From contig NZ_JAGDYW010000001.1 of the NCBI RefSeq assembly GCF_049116455.1, positions 62,001 to 126,000 of the forward strand: a DNA stretch of 64,000 bases, in the 5' to 3' direction. Of this stretch, positions 31,694-40,179 are shown piece after piece. The position numbers were made by a program, and so were the translations under genes. Positions within the stretch are counted from its first letter, which is position 1; every line of letters starts with the position of its first letter. The notes beneath the pieces are model-generated. The model worked only from the letters and a program-made list of their open reading frames with translations, had not been told where the DNA came from and did no database searches. This DNA is from Cognatishimia sp049116455. Lineage in GTDB: Bacteria; Pseudomonadota; Alphaproteobacteria; Rhodobacterales; Rhodobacteraceae.

Positions 31694-34600
31694 TTAGCTT
31701 CCCGGAATAACCAGCTTATCTAATGTCCGCCCTTCAGCTTTCAATTGCGCCATCATTTCAGGCGAGCTTTGTACATATTGCCGAAGCTCCGCAGCACTCA
31801 TCTCGCTCATCTTTAGGTATTCACTGCGCCGCGCATTACCGCTTGCAGTCGCGGCGCCAGACGGATTTTTACCGCCAAAAGGCCGCTTATCGATGCGATC
31901 CCAGAATTGAGAGTCATCATAAGCATTAAACCGTTGCGACGGCGGTGCGTTTGGGTCCGATGATCGGGGTGCATCAAAGGCACGCTGGACTTGGCGTGCA
32001 TTGCCCGCTCGCGCCGCGTCATCCGCCCCTTTCATGGGCATCATCCCGCCAGTATCGAAAAAGACAACGCGGCGGCCCGTAGGCGATTTTAAATCCGGCA
32101 CAACAGCAAGGTTCGCAAGCTTATGATCGGTAAACGCAATCCCCTGTGCGTTCAGATCACGTATAGCCAATTCCATCGTCAATCGATCCAACGGAGAGGC
32201 CGCCGGCGCGCCACGCCAATCATGTTTGGGGTTGAGAGGATTGGCAAATGCGGCCTTCGCATCGGTCACCAGTTCTTCGGTCGCAACGAAATAGTCTTTG
32301 CCATTGATCCTCGTGATCCCGTCTTTACTGCTCCGTTTCGCTGTTCGGAAATAGGTGGCCTTGGGCTCGGCCTCTTCCAACAGTTTACGACCCACCTGAT
32401 CGGCCTCAAAGCCTTTACGGCTTTTACGCGACAAGTCCAATCCCGGCCCTTGTGGAATGCGATCTTTTGAGGTCATCTCAGCAAGCCGTACTGCCTCGCT
32501 CCCATCACGTGTTTTATAGACGGTAGAGGTCGTCCCTCCGCCAAGACGTTCACCGACTTTGATGTTCTCGACAGAGCCATCAGGGCGAACAACTTGGAGA
32601 TCTAGGTCAGCGGCCCCTTCCCGATCTTTCAAGATCGCAGGCTGCCCGTCGGCAGTTTTAGCCGTGCCTTTGATAGGCGTCATCTCAGCCGCGCTTGGCA
32701 AGCGGTTTCCATTGAATGGGCTTGCCTCTGATAAGGCCTTTTCCGCTTTCGTCAGACCCTCTGGACGCCCATCCAGCATGGCTTGCAAGGCGGGACTAAT
32801 CTGAAATTTTTTGTCCTCGGGAACCAACGCGCCGGAATTCGGATTTGCCGCAGCACCTTCAGGTGCATTCGGGACAAATTCATGCGGTGTCGTGACTGTC
32901 CCCTCGTCCAGCACACTCGAGCCCGGGATCGGGCCGGTATCTTCGGCAAACATCGCTGCATTGTTGAACGTGCCATCATCCGGCGCATCCTTTACGCTGC
33001 TTGGCGGCGCCGTTTCTGCACTGCGTGTCCCCGGTTGAGACGGTGGAGCAGTTTCCGCACTGCGCGTACCGGGTTCCGATGGTGGCGCGGTTTCCGCGCT
33101 ACGGGTTCCCGGTTCTGACGGGGGCATAGTCTCTGCACTACGTGTACCGGGTTCCGATGGTGGAGTGGTTTCTGCGCTGCGCGTGCCTGGTTCAGACGGT
33201 GGCGCAGTTTCCGCACTCCGCGTGCCTGCGCCATCGTTGAATGGAACACGCTCACCTTGATTGGAAAGCGGCGCATCGTTGTTAAAGGTGCCCGGTTCGC
33301 TGCGGTTATGTGTCGTTGTACGGTCACCTGACGCATCTGGCATCGCCGAGGTCGTGGGATCAGCGGGGCTATCGGCATTAAAGGTTGCCGTTTTCTCGCC
33401 CGTTGGATCTGGTGAAAAGCTTTTAGTCGTCTCAGACGGTGCATCCGCATTGAATGTCGCTGTTTTCTCACTTGGTGCCTCAGGGGTAAAGCTCGCAGTC
33501 GCATCCTCTGGTGCGTCCCGGTTAAAGGTAGTTGTGCGATCATCCGGTGTGGCGCTTGGCTGCTTTGACGCCGGCGCAGTTTCCACAGGGGCAAGTGGTG
33601 CATCTGTTGGGCGGGTCGGCGGAGGCGCATCTGCCACTTCCGACAGCTTTTGCAGATCAGAGGCATTCCCGCCCTTAGTCACATCCGCTAGCTTATCACC
33701 AGACTTCGCAATATCTGTTGCGCTTTCAGCGCCTTCAATTGCTTTCCCAAGCCGTTTGACACCCTTTAGGGCCGATAGTGCTGCAATCCCTGCATCAGAG
33801 AACTCACCGACAACCTCGCCCGCGCCTTCGATCGCCACACGCAGCTCTTTTTCGCCGCCTTTAACAATCTTGCCCAAACGCGCATCGCCTGCATCAGCGA
33901 TAATTCCGGCCGCTTTTTCCGAAACAGAGGCGGTTCGATCTGAAAAAGCCTTGGCGGTTTCTTCCAACATCTGGCCAACTTTACTTGGGTCGTCCCATGC
34001 TTCTTTGAGCGTGATGTCATCCCGCACACCACTCCGCGTCTCGGTGCTATCCCAGAATTTTTCCATCGCCATACCGGCTTTGGCAAAGGTATTCGCCGCC
34101 GATTTGGTTTTGCGATCTCCGAAATAGTCGATCTTTACGTCTTTGCCCGTCGCCTGGCTAAGTGCATCCTCTAGAATGGCTTCTTGGCGTTCTGCTTCGA
34201 GCGCGAGCCCATCCATGCCCAGTTCACCAAGCCCAATCAGGCCCTTTCCCGTCCCGACAATCGCACCTTTGGCATAACGACCGTATCTTTCGCGAAAGGC
34301 GATTTGATCATCAACGACTTCTTTCAAAGTGGTTTTACCGTCGGCTATATCCTTAAGCTTTTTAACCGCATCATACGGTGTCATAATCACCTTTTGGCGC
34401 TCTTCGCCAAAGGCCATCGCGGTATCGCGGAACTTTTGATAGGAATCGTTTGCGCGGCTGGCGCTGCCCCCTAATGTGGTTTGATCTGACTTGGCAATCC
34501 GCGCTGCGCGGTCCATCATGCCGTCTTCGGTGCTCTCTATCCTCTGTTCTGGATCAACGCCGATTTCCGTTATCTGATTGAGAGTTGATTGAACGTCGGT

Positions 34601-35959
34601 GGGGCCTAAGCCGTCCTCGGCATTTTGCTTAAAGGCCCGATTTAGATCGCGATAGCGCGCTGCTAGACTGCCGCTGGTTTGATCGCTCCAACTGTCGTAG
34701 AGCCGCTTATAGCGCGCGCGCGCCTCTTCATAGCCAATGCGCGTGGACTCATCTGGTGCGGTTTTGATTTTTTCGTCATAGTCCCGCAGACCATTTTGAT
34801 ATTCTTGAATGGCTGCAGCGCGTTGTTTTTCGTATTGGCGAACCGCGCGCAGATTGTCTGCCGCTTCTTCTAAACGTTTGGTACGCGCCGCTTTGGTTAA
34901 GGCCGGGTCAGCCTTAATCGCTTTGATTTCAGCATCATGGGCAGCTTTGTCGTGTTTCGCTTCTTCAGTTCGAATACGTTTTTCGAGTGTCTCCAATGGA
35001 TTAGATATCTTGCGAACGGCATTTTCTGCGATTTGGATTTGAACGCCAAGCTTACGCTTACGTTCTGAATCCGTTTCGGTTTTCAAACGCTCGCGCAAGC
35101 GACGCAGCCTCTGGCGTGCCGGTTGTAAATCATCTGCGAGGCGTGCAGCCTCGGCTTTCAGAACCAAAAGATGGCTACAGGCCTCCGGTAGGCGGATCGG
35201 GCCAGAAACCCGCATATTCGACTGTGGGCTACGTGGCTCTGACGCGATCACTTCCATCTCAAGCGAAGACCACGACTCGCCATTGCTAAGCTCAGTTACC
35301 TCTTCGGTTCCAAGGGTAGAGCTCCAGCCCTTCATGCTATTCCCGAGCTGTGATAGATCCTTTCGAATACGCCGCGCGGCCTCTGGCTTGATGCGGTTAA
35401 CATCAAAATCGACCGACGTATCCACTACGGCCATTTTCACAAACATCGGATCCCCGCTTTTGAAAACGGGCACGACCTTGATCTGACCGTAAGCATAGCG
35501 ATCCAATTGACGATCAGACACAGAAGGTTGCGTTTCAGCCGTCTCTGCCTCTGAACTGTCTTCTGCGGGTGCGGTCGCTTCTGCAGGACGGTTTAGTTCT
35601 GCTTCGGCCTCTGTTGGTGTCAAAGGCGCAACGCGGGTATTCATGTTCAAAATTTCAGACGTAACACCGCAATCGATCGCACCTGTAATACCCCCACCCG
35701 AACAAGAGGATGCATCGCCGCCTGTTGGAGCAAACGGAGCAAGTGCATTGTTAAACAAGGCCTCTGAGGTCTCTGGTCGTTCTAAAAGCTCCGGTGGGCG
35801 ATCCAGATCAAGGGGCCAACGGAAATCCAAGGTCAACGGACTACCTAATAAATCGCCATTATGGCGATGGCAAAATCCATCAGCGATAGCGATCACTGGT
35901 GTCGTCATCGTAACCGATAAGGCACCTATACGTAGAAATTTTGAAAAGGCTGGTTTCAT
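31694..35959 (-). CDS. Giant exported protein with coiled coil, repeats and C-terminal kinase-like domain
   Basis: 1,421 residues. In order: signal peptide 1-26; a Cys-containing region to about 100; an acidic linker; a charged coiled coil (about 260-450); a Gly/Ala-rich middle (about 560-600 and 710-750) resembling linkers of large toxin-like proteins; and T-x-T-F-N repeats (808-895). Then come six 13-residue GTRSAETAPPSEP repeats (912-989) and a C-terminal protein-kinase-like domain (about 1118-1310). Kinase marks: Gly-rich loop LGGGTTSTVYK (1139-1149), catalytic-loop Asp1278, Lys1280 and Asn1283 in FTDHKLANL, and metal-binding Asp1302 in FFDTGG. The usual beta-3 lysine position holds Arg1158 (AVRLA), so activity is uncertain. 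It overlaps the upstream beta-helix gene by ATGA, so the two form one operon. No named family is recognised; the function is unknown. Confidence 0.8.
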   Translation of the reverse strand: MKPAFSKFLRIGALSVTMTTPVIAIADGFCHRHNGDLLGSPLTLDFRWPLDLDRPPELLERPETSEALFNNALAPFAPTGGDASSCSGGGITGAIDCGVTSEILNMNTRVAPLTPTEAEAELNRPAEATAPAEDSSEAETAETQPSVSDRQLDRYAYGQIKVVPVFKSGDPMFVKMAVVDTSVDFDVNRIKPEAARRIRKDLSQLGNSMKGWSSTLGTEEVTELSNGESWSSLEMEVIASEPRSPQSNMRVSGPIRLPEACSHLLVLKAEAARLADDLQPARQRLRRLRERLKTETDSERKRKLGVQIQIAENAVRKISNPLETLEKRIRTEEAKHDKAAHDAEIKAIKADPALTKAARTKRLEEAADNLRAVRQYEKQRAAAIQEYQNGLRDYDEKIKTAPDESTRIGYEEARARYKRLYDSWSDQTSGSLAARYRDLNRAFKQNAEDGLGPTDVQSTLNQITEIGVDPEQRIESTEDGMMDRAARIAKSDQTTLGGSASRANDSYQKFRDTAMAFGEERQKVIMTPYDAVKKLKDIADGKTTLKEVVDDQIAFRERYGRYAKGAIVGTGKGLIGLGELGMDGLALEAERQEAILEDALSQATGKDVKIDYFGDRKTKSAANTFAKAGMAMEKFWDSTETRSGVRDDITLKEAWDDPSKVGQMLEETAKAFSDRTASVSEKAAGIIADAGDARLGKIVKGGEKELRVAIEGAGEVVGEFSDAGIAALSALKGVKRLGKAIEGAESATDIAKSGDKLADVTKGGNASDLQKLSEVADAPPPTRPTDAPLAPVETAPASKQPSATPDDRTTTFNRDAPEDATASFTPEAPSEKTATFNADAPSETTKSFSPDPTGEKTATFNADSPADPTTSAMPDASGDRTTTHNRSEPGTFNNDAPLSNQGERVPFNDGAGTRSAETAPPSEPGTRSAETTPPSEPGTRSAETMPPSEPGTRSAETAPPSEPGTRSAETAPPSQPGTRSAETAPPSSVKDAPDDGTFNNAAMFAEDTGPIPGSSVLDEGTVTTPHEFVPNAPEGAAANPNSGALVPEDKKFQISPALQAMLDGRPEGLTKAEKALSEASPFNGNRLPSAAEMTPIKGTAKTADGQPAILKDREGAADLDLQVVRPDGSVENIKVGERLGGGTTSTVYKTRDGSEAVRLAEMTSKDRIPQGPGLDLSRKSRKGFEADQVGRKLLEEAEPKATYFRTAKRSSKDGITRINGKDYFVATEELVTDAKAAFANPLNPKHDWRGAPAASPLDRLTMELAIRDLNAQGIAFTDHKLANLAVVPDLKSPTGRRVVFFDTGGMMPMKGADDAARAGNARQVQRAFDAPRSSDPNAPPSQRFNAYDDSQFWDRIDKRPFGGKNPSGAATASGNARRSEYLKMSEMSAAELRQYVQSSPEMMAQLKAEGRTLDKLVIPGS
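32030..32608 (-). other. Protein-kinase-like domain of the giant exported protein
   Basis: Encodes residues 1118-1310. The order Gly-loop, hinge-like YFVATEELV, D-x-K-x-x-N catalytic loop, and D-x-G-G metal motif follows the kinase fold. The ion-pair lysine is replaced by Arg1158. Found behind a Sec signal peptide, which is unusual for a bacterial kinase. Confidence 0.6.
32993..33226 (-). repeat. Six in-frame 39-bp tandem repeats coding GTRSAETAPPSEP
   Basis: Residues 912-989 consist of six units of exactly 13 residues starting at 912, 925, 938, 951, 964 and 977. Units differ only at position 8 (A/T/M) and at the last two or three residues. At the DNA level synonymous positions vary, so the array is not freshly duplicated. 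Confidence 0.9.
33275..33538 (-). repeat. Degenerate T-x-T-F-N repeats in the giant exported protein
   Basis: Residues 808-895 hold units of the form (D/E)(R/K)T(A/T)T(F/H)N(R/A)D(A/S)P: DRTTTFNRDAP, EKTATFNADAP, EKTATFNADSP, DRTTTHNRSEP, and GTFNNDAP. Unit spacing is about 28 residues, with related TxSFxPxAP units in between. Clustered threonines in a fixed frame could be phosphorylation sites for the kinase-like domain (inference). Confidence 0.75.
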
Positions 35960-38900
35960 TGGTCAGCTCCTCTGACGGTCACGCGCCCATGGTCACTTAT
36001 CTGCTGAAAGCCAAAGGGCGACCGGTACAAAGGCCAGCTGATCGTCCAACGTCGCAGCGTTTGGTCATCGGTTCCCCTCGTTTCAAAATAGGCATCAACG
36101 ATTAGATTGGATTGATCTTTTGGTGTCGCTGATAGCTCATAGACATGCACACCGCTTTCAAGCGTACGCAATCTGGTCATTTCGGTCGATTGATCTCCAT
36201 GACGTAGCACAACGCGCCGCAGCAAATCGCCACCATGGTTGGCAACATTCTTAGCAATAACTTCAGGATGCCGCCCAATGGCTGCAGCAAGACCAGCGTG
36301 GGAGGTCCCGTTCACTGAAATCGAAAGCCCAAACAACGTTTGGTTGCCAACCTCAATCGGCGCAAGCTTGGCGGTGCCCGCCAGCCAAAAGAGCTGATGG
36401 TTCTCTTTGGCAATCTGGACCGGTTCCAGAAACACACGTGTATCTGCCGCCCCAGTAAAAGGCCCGGTCTGCGCAACCTTTCCACTGGTTGCGACAGACT
36501 GATAGGATTTATAGCGACGCATGCCCAAGGTATCATCTGACGCTGCCAAGGCACGGTTACGCATGTAGTCCGGGGCGCTGTCTAAGACATTGATAGACGG
36601 GATCGCGTGATCTGCGCGCGCGGTCGCATCTGTCAGCATTTGGTCGGGACTATAAAAAGCGAACCCCCAAGGCTCCGAAAATATGGAGTAATCACGGTTC
36701 TCTGGTCTCTCCAAATGGTCCAGAGACGCGCTATCACTTTGGCAATGCGTAGTGCCAGCAGTTGCAACAAACTCTGCCCAATAGCCAGGGCGTGGCACAT
36801 CGTTTGGAAACAATGTGCCATAGCTCAACAACTTTGATTGCAACGCTTCGGCCCAAGCCGGTTTATCGGCGCGGCCGGCCGTCAGTTTGCAAATGGCAAA
36901 GGCAAGTTCGCTGTTGCGCATACCCCTTGGATTTGGGGTGTCCATCGCAACAATGTGCCCCAACAGATCCGCCGGGTTGTCAAAGGCAGGTCCCAAATCA
37001 AACATCTGATTCCACTGTGGGATTGGCACATTCAACCGCGCACGGTCCTCCTCTGGCGCAAAGGCGGCCGCATGTAAAAAGGCCTGCAAAAAGGCCGATG
37101 ACTTATAAAGCCCCTCGTATTGCGCATCCACATCCGCGTCCTTGTGATGCATCAACAAAACCTGTCCTTCAAATTCCTCAACAAATTCAAGGGCAAGTTC
37201 GGTGACCGCAGGTACAGGTTCATTCAAGATCACAGAAAACCCAAGAAACCGATCATCATTTGACCACGTCACCGTGGATCGCGTCACAGCAATCGCATCG
37301 ATCAACGCCTCGGTCGCGTCTCGATCTCCAGATCGAGCACGAAACGCTGCCAAGGGTGCAAAATGAGGATGTTGATAATCTTGTTTCAAAGCGGCCAACG
37401 CATCCGCGGTTGCACCAACTGATAATATCCCTAACCGTGTTTCTATCTCGACCACAGTTTCCCAAAGCCGCCGCGCGAGAAAATGCCCCGATCCTCCGAT
37501 ATAAGGGGCCGTTTGAGCAAACAGCCATGACGCATCTTTCTCAGTCCCGACCGACGACAGCACTGCCCGCGCAAGGAGCGTGTGTTGGTAAATGTGCCGC
37601 GTCATTTCTTCGCGGGTTTCGCGGCTAAGATCGTTGTATGTCGCGTCTGCGGGGAGGCTGGCAAGAAATTGCACCGCCGCCTCAAGGTCTTTACGCGCTT
37701 TTGCACGAGCCAATATGCGGGCTTCAGCCGTTGCATCGGGTCGCGCGACCGGAAGCAATTCATAGGGTCGATACCCAGGCCAACGGCTTTTCATAACTTG
37801 CACAAGCTCAGCTTGGCGACGCAACGCCAAAGCCGGTCCGCGACGAATTACATCTCCATCACGCTCTAATCCAAATGGGGACGTGATCGCTGGCAATTCA
37901 ATCCAATACTCAGCCCCCTCTGCTTGCAGATCAATCTCGGTCCAGCTTTGTTCCTGCTCGAACGCGTAAAGACCCGGCAACATATCAAGCGGCAGATCAG
38001 ACACATAGATGTCACCAAGCCAATCACGTCGCCCGTCGGCGAAGACCCGGTGCAAATTTCCAAGAGCCGCATTGCCTGACGGCTCAAATGGACTGTTCGA
38101 TTCAAGGTCAAACAACGACAGGCGTGCCAACCCGCCTTGGGTTTTCGGATAGGCCGCACGCATCGCAGTAATGGCAATGTCTCTGCCTTCGGTATCGGCA
38201 GCGCTTACGATATTTTGCCAAAGGACTTGGGCGTCTTCTGCGATCACGATCTGATTGATCAGTGACATATTCGCCGGCGCGGCACCCGCCGAAAGATAAC
38301 CATCGCCTGGTCCAAAAAAGACCGAATGAATAACTTCAGATGCCCCGAGCGCTTCGCCCCCAAGAGCGATATCTTCGTATACAATGTCGCTTCCGCTCAT
38401 GTAGAACGGCGCATTAGCATAAACCGCAACACCCGATAGCTCTGGCACAAAGGCCGAATTGGCAATATTAACTGCACCAACCGCTGCGTCTTGGTTAAGC
38501 TGCACGCCTGACGAATGTTGCCCGGCAAATTGACTTTCGGCCACATCTAAAGTGCCCGAAAGCACTCCGATCCCAGTGCCTCCACCTTCAAAGACACTTT
38601 GCACTACGCTAGCGCCTGCACCACCAGACAGAATGTGAATAGCCTCTTTACCCGAGGTCGTAAAATAAACGCGCTCAAAGTCGACTGGGGAGTGCCCACC
38701 ATTGATGGACACACCCGTCGCTGCATCGGTCATGTGCACATCGGTAAATGCACCCGCAGCGTCGACCATGGTGATCCCGGTATCCATCGGGCCTGTCAAA
38801 GTAGCGCGCTCGACCGAAACCTGTGACCCGTTTTGGGCGTAAATGCCGTAATTCTCGGCCCCTTCTACCCAGATATCTTTTAAGGTTACCGAGGCCGTAT

Positions 38901-39561
38901 CTGCAAAGATTGAGACCTCAGTTGCATTAAAGAACTCAGTATTTTCAACGAAAAGGCTCGCACCATCGTCAACCGCAACCCCCCGTGAACCATAGGACAA
39001 CAGGCTGTCCTTTAGAACCAACGAAGACTTCTCACCGGTCACCCAAATCGCGCCTTGGACAGAGTTGGAAATTTCTGCGGTTTGAATGGTGCTGGTTGAG
39101 CCCTCGGTCAAGGCAATGGCGGTTTGCGCATCCCAAAAACCGCAATCCTTAAGGTTAAGCACCCCACGCCGCATATAGATCGCAAAGCGCCGCTGTGTGG
39201 TGAAAAAGCAGTTGTTTAACGTAAGCGTGCCTTGTTCAACATAGACAAGCGTATCGCCGGGTTGGTCCTCTTGGCTGTAAAGCGCAACAAGATCGAGGGT
39301 CAAATGCCCCCCATCAACCACCGTAAAGATGGGGGCCTGCGACTGATTGCTAATTGTATAAGAGCTATCGCCATCATTGCTAATTGTGACGCTTCGACCG
39401 GCAATAACAGCATTGTCGGCTGTTCCATTTTCAGTCAGCGAAAGTGTGACGTCGCCCTGGTTTTTCCCAAGAAGCGCACCGATATCCTCGGCGCAAAGGG
39501 CGTGGCCCGTCGCTAAAACAAAACCCGCAGCGCAGGCCATAGATTTTAGGATTGATACCAT
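35956..39561 (-). CDS. Giant exported right-handed beta-helix protein
   Basis: 1,201 residues from the ATG at 39561, chosen because it gives a signal peptide (MVSILKSMACAAGFVLATG, cut after ALCA) and has GAGGGG upstream; the frame is open to 39612. Residues about 40-440 are a parallel beta-helix: about 15 successive turns of the type G-x-L-x-L-x-D/N-x-x-F, such as VLNLKDCGFWDAQTAIALTEG and SLFVENTEFFNATEVSIFAD, as in pectate-lyase-like or NosD-like folds. No catalytic aspartate/arginine set of a lyase is evident. Residues about 580-900 are mostly helical, and the last 170 are beta-rich. It overlaps the next gene by ATGA. The fold suggests binding of polysaccharide or a surface structure. Function unknown. 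Confidence 0.82.
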   Translation of the reverse strand: MVSILKSMACAAGFVLATGHALCAEDIGALLGKNQGDVTLSLTENGTADNAVIAGRSVTISNDGDSSYTISNQSQAPIFTVVDGGHLTLDLVALYSQEDQPGDTLVYVEQGTLTLNNCFFTTQRRFAIYMRRGVLNLKDCGFWDAQTAIALTEGSTSTIQTAEISNSVQGAIWVTGEKSSLVLKDSLLSYGSRGVAVDDGASLFVENTEFFNATEVSIFADTASVTLKDIWVEGAENYGIYAQNGSQVSVERATLTGPMDTGITMVDAAGAFTDVHMTDAATGVSINGGHSPVDFERVYFTTSGKEAIHILSGGAGASVVQSVFEGGGTGIGVLSGTLDVAESQFAGQHSSGVQLNQDAAVGAVNIANSAFVPELSGVAVYANAPFYMSGSDIVYEDIALGGEALGASEVIHSVFFGPGDGYLSAGAAPANMSLINQIVIAEDAQVLWQNIVSAADTEGRDIAITAMRAAYPKTQGGLARLSLFDLESNSPFEPSGNAALGNLHRVFADGRRDWLGDIYVSDLPLDMLPGLYAFEQEQSWTEIDLQAEGAEYWIELPAITSPFGLERDGDVIRRGPALALRRQAELVQVMKSRWPGYRPYELLPVARPDATAEARILARAKARKDLEAAVQFLASLPADATYNDLSRETREEMTRHIYQHTLLARAVLSSVGTEKDASWLFAQTAPYIGGSGHFLARRLWETVVEIETRLGILSVGATADALAALKQDYQHPHFAPLAAFRARSGDRDATEALIDAIAVTRSTVTWSNDDRFLGFSVILNEPVPAVTELALEFVEEFEGQVLLMHHKDADVDAQYEGLYKSSAFLQAFLHAAAFAPEEDRARLNVPIPQWNQMFDLGPAFDNPADLLGHIVAMDTPNPRGMRNSELAFAICKLTAGRADKPAWAEALQSKLLSYGTLFPNDVPRPGYWAEFVATAGTTHCQSDSASLDHLERPENRDYSIFSEPWGFAFYSPDQMLTDATARADHAIPSINVLDSAPDYMRNRALAASDDTLGMRRYKSYQSVATSGKVAQTGPFTGAADTRVFLEPVQIAKENHQLFWLAGTAKLAPIEVGNQTLFGLSISVNGTSHAGLAAAIGRHPEVIAKNVANHGGDLLRRVVLRHGDQSTEMTRLRTLESGVHVYELSATPKDQSNLIVDAYFETRGTDDQTLRRWTISWPLYRSPFGFQQISDHGRVTVRGADQ

Positions 39562-39830
39562 AATACCCCTCATCCTTTGGGAAAGCGTAGACAACGATCC
39601 CAATCCAATCAAACCCTGAAACAGAACAAATTTCGCGGGGTGTTGGCCTAGAGATCAGTTAGCAACCAATATCAGAGACTTACGAGAGGTAAGGTAATTG
39701 CGAAAAAGGTAGTCGCCCTAATAAGGCAACAACCCTCACGCGAATGAAGTTGAAAACCACCTTGGCCCTGTCGCGATATGACGCCGCTTCTTTGATCGCA
39801 TTTAAGGTAACAAAGAAGACAAACTAAGGA

Positions 39831-39955
39831 CTGAAACGGACGGACGAATTCCACCAGGATGCGGAACGGATCACGTTTAAAAGCGGGCTGACGCGCAGGC
39901 AGGTGCCTGACGATCTTGGCGTTGGGATGTCGACGCTGAACAAAAGGATCACTCC
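39831..39955 (+). pseudogene. Remnant of an IS3-family transposase OrfA
   Basis: In one frame (39831 onward) the sequence reads LKRTDEFHQDAERITFKSG, then LTRRQVPDDLGVGMSTLNKRI. It closely follows the N-terminal HTH of IS3-type OrfA proteins (SGLTRKQVADDLGVGLSTLNKW pattern). A TAA precedes it in frame, and the similarity ends near 39955. There is no OrfB and no terminal repeat visible, so only a decayed fragment remains. It lies about 270 bp upstream of the giant beta-helix gene. Confidence 0.65.
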
Positions 39956-40179
39956 GCCTCGATCCGAATTTGTGTCCGCTTTGCAGACAATACTATGTTT
40001 ACTCCTTGCAATCGAACGGCAGCTTTTTCGCTTTTTTCGACCGTTGCAAACCTCACCTGGGGCGTGGGACCGACATTCGTTTAAAAAGTCATCGAATATG
40101 ATCCAGATTTGCTATCTCAGAATTTGGACTCGCCAGAAACGAAGCTTTGGCTCAAATGCACTAGACTTGAAAGTTACCT
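39956..40179 (+). other. Intergenic remainder between IS fragment and histidine kinase gene
   Basis: No gene is supported here. A stretch from about 40085 is open in one plus frame (IEYDPDLLSQNLDSPETKL type translation) and looks protein-like, but it has no start signal and runs into the antisense of the kinase gene. It may be another decayed fragment. Confidence 0.25.

Noticed and set aside
32993..33226. Regular 39-bp repeats that could be taken for a CRISPR array
   Set aside because: Repeats are contiguous without spacers, in frame, and code for 13-residue protein repeats.
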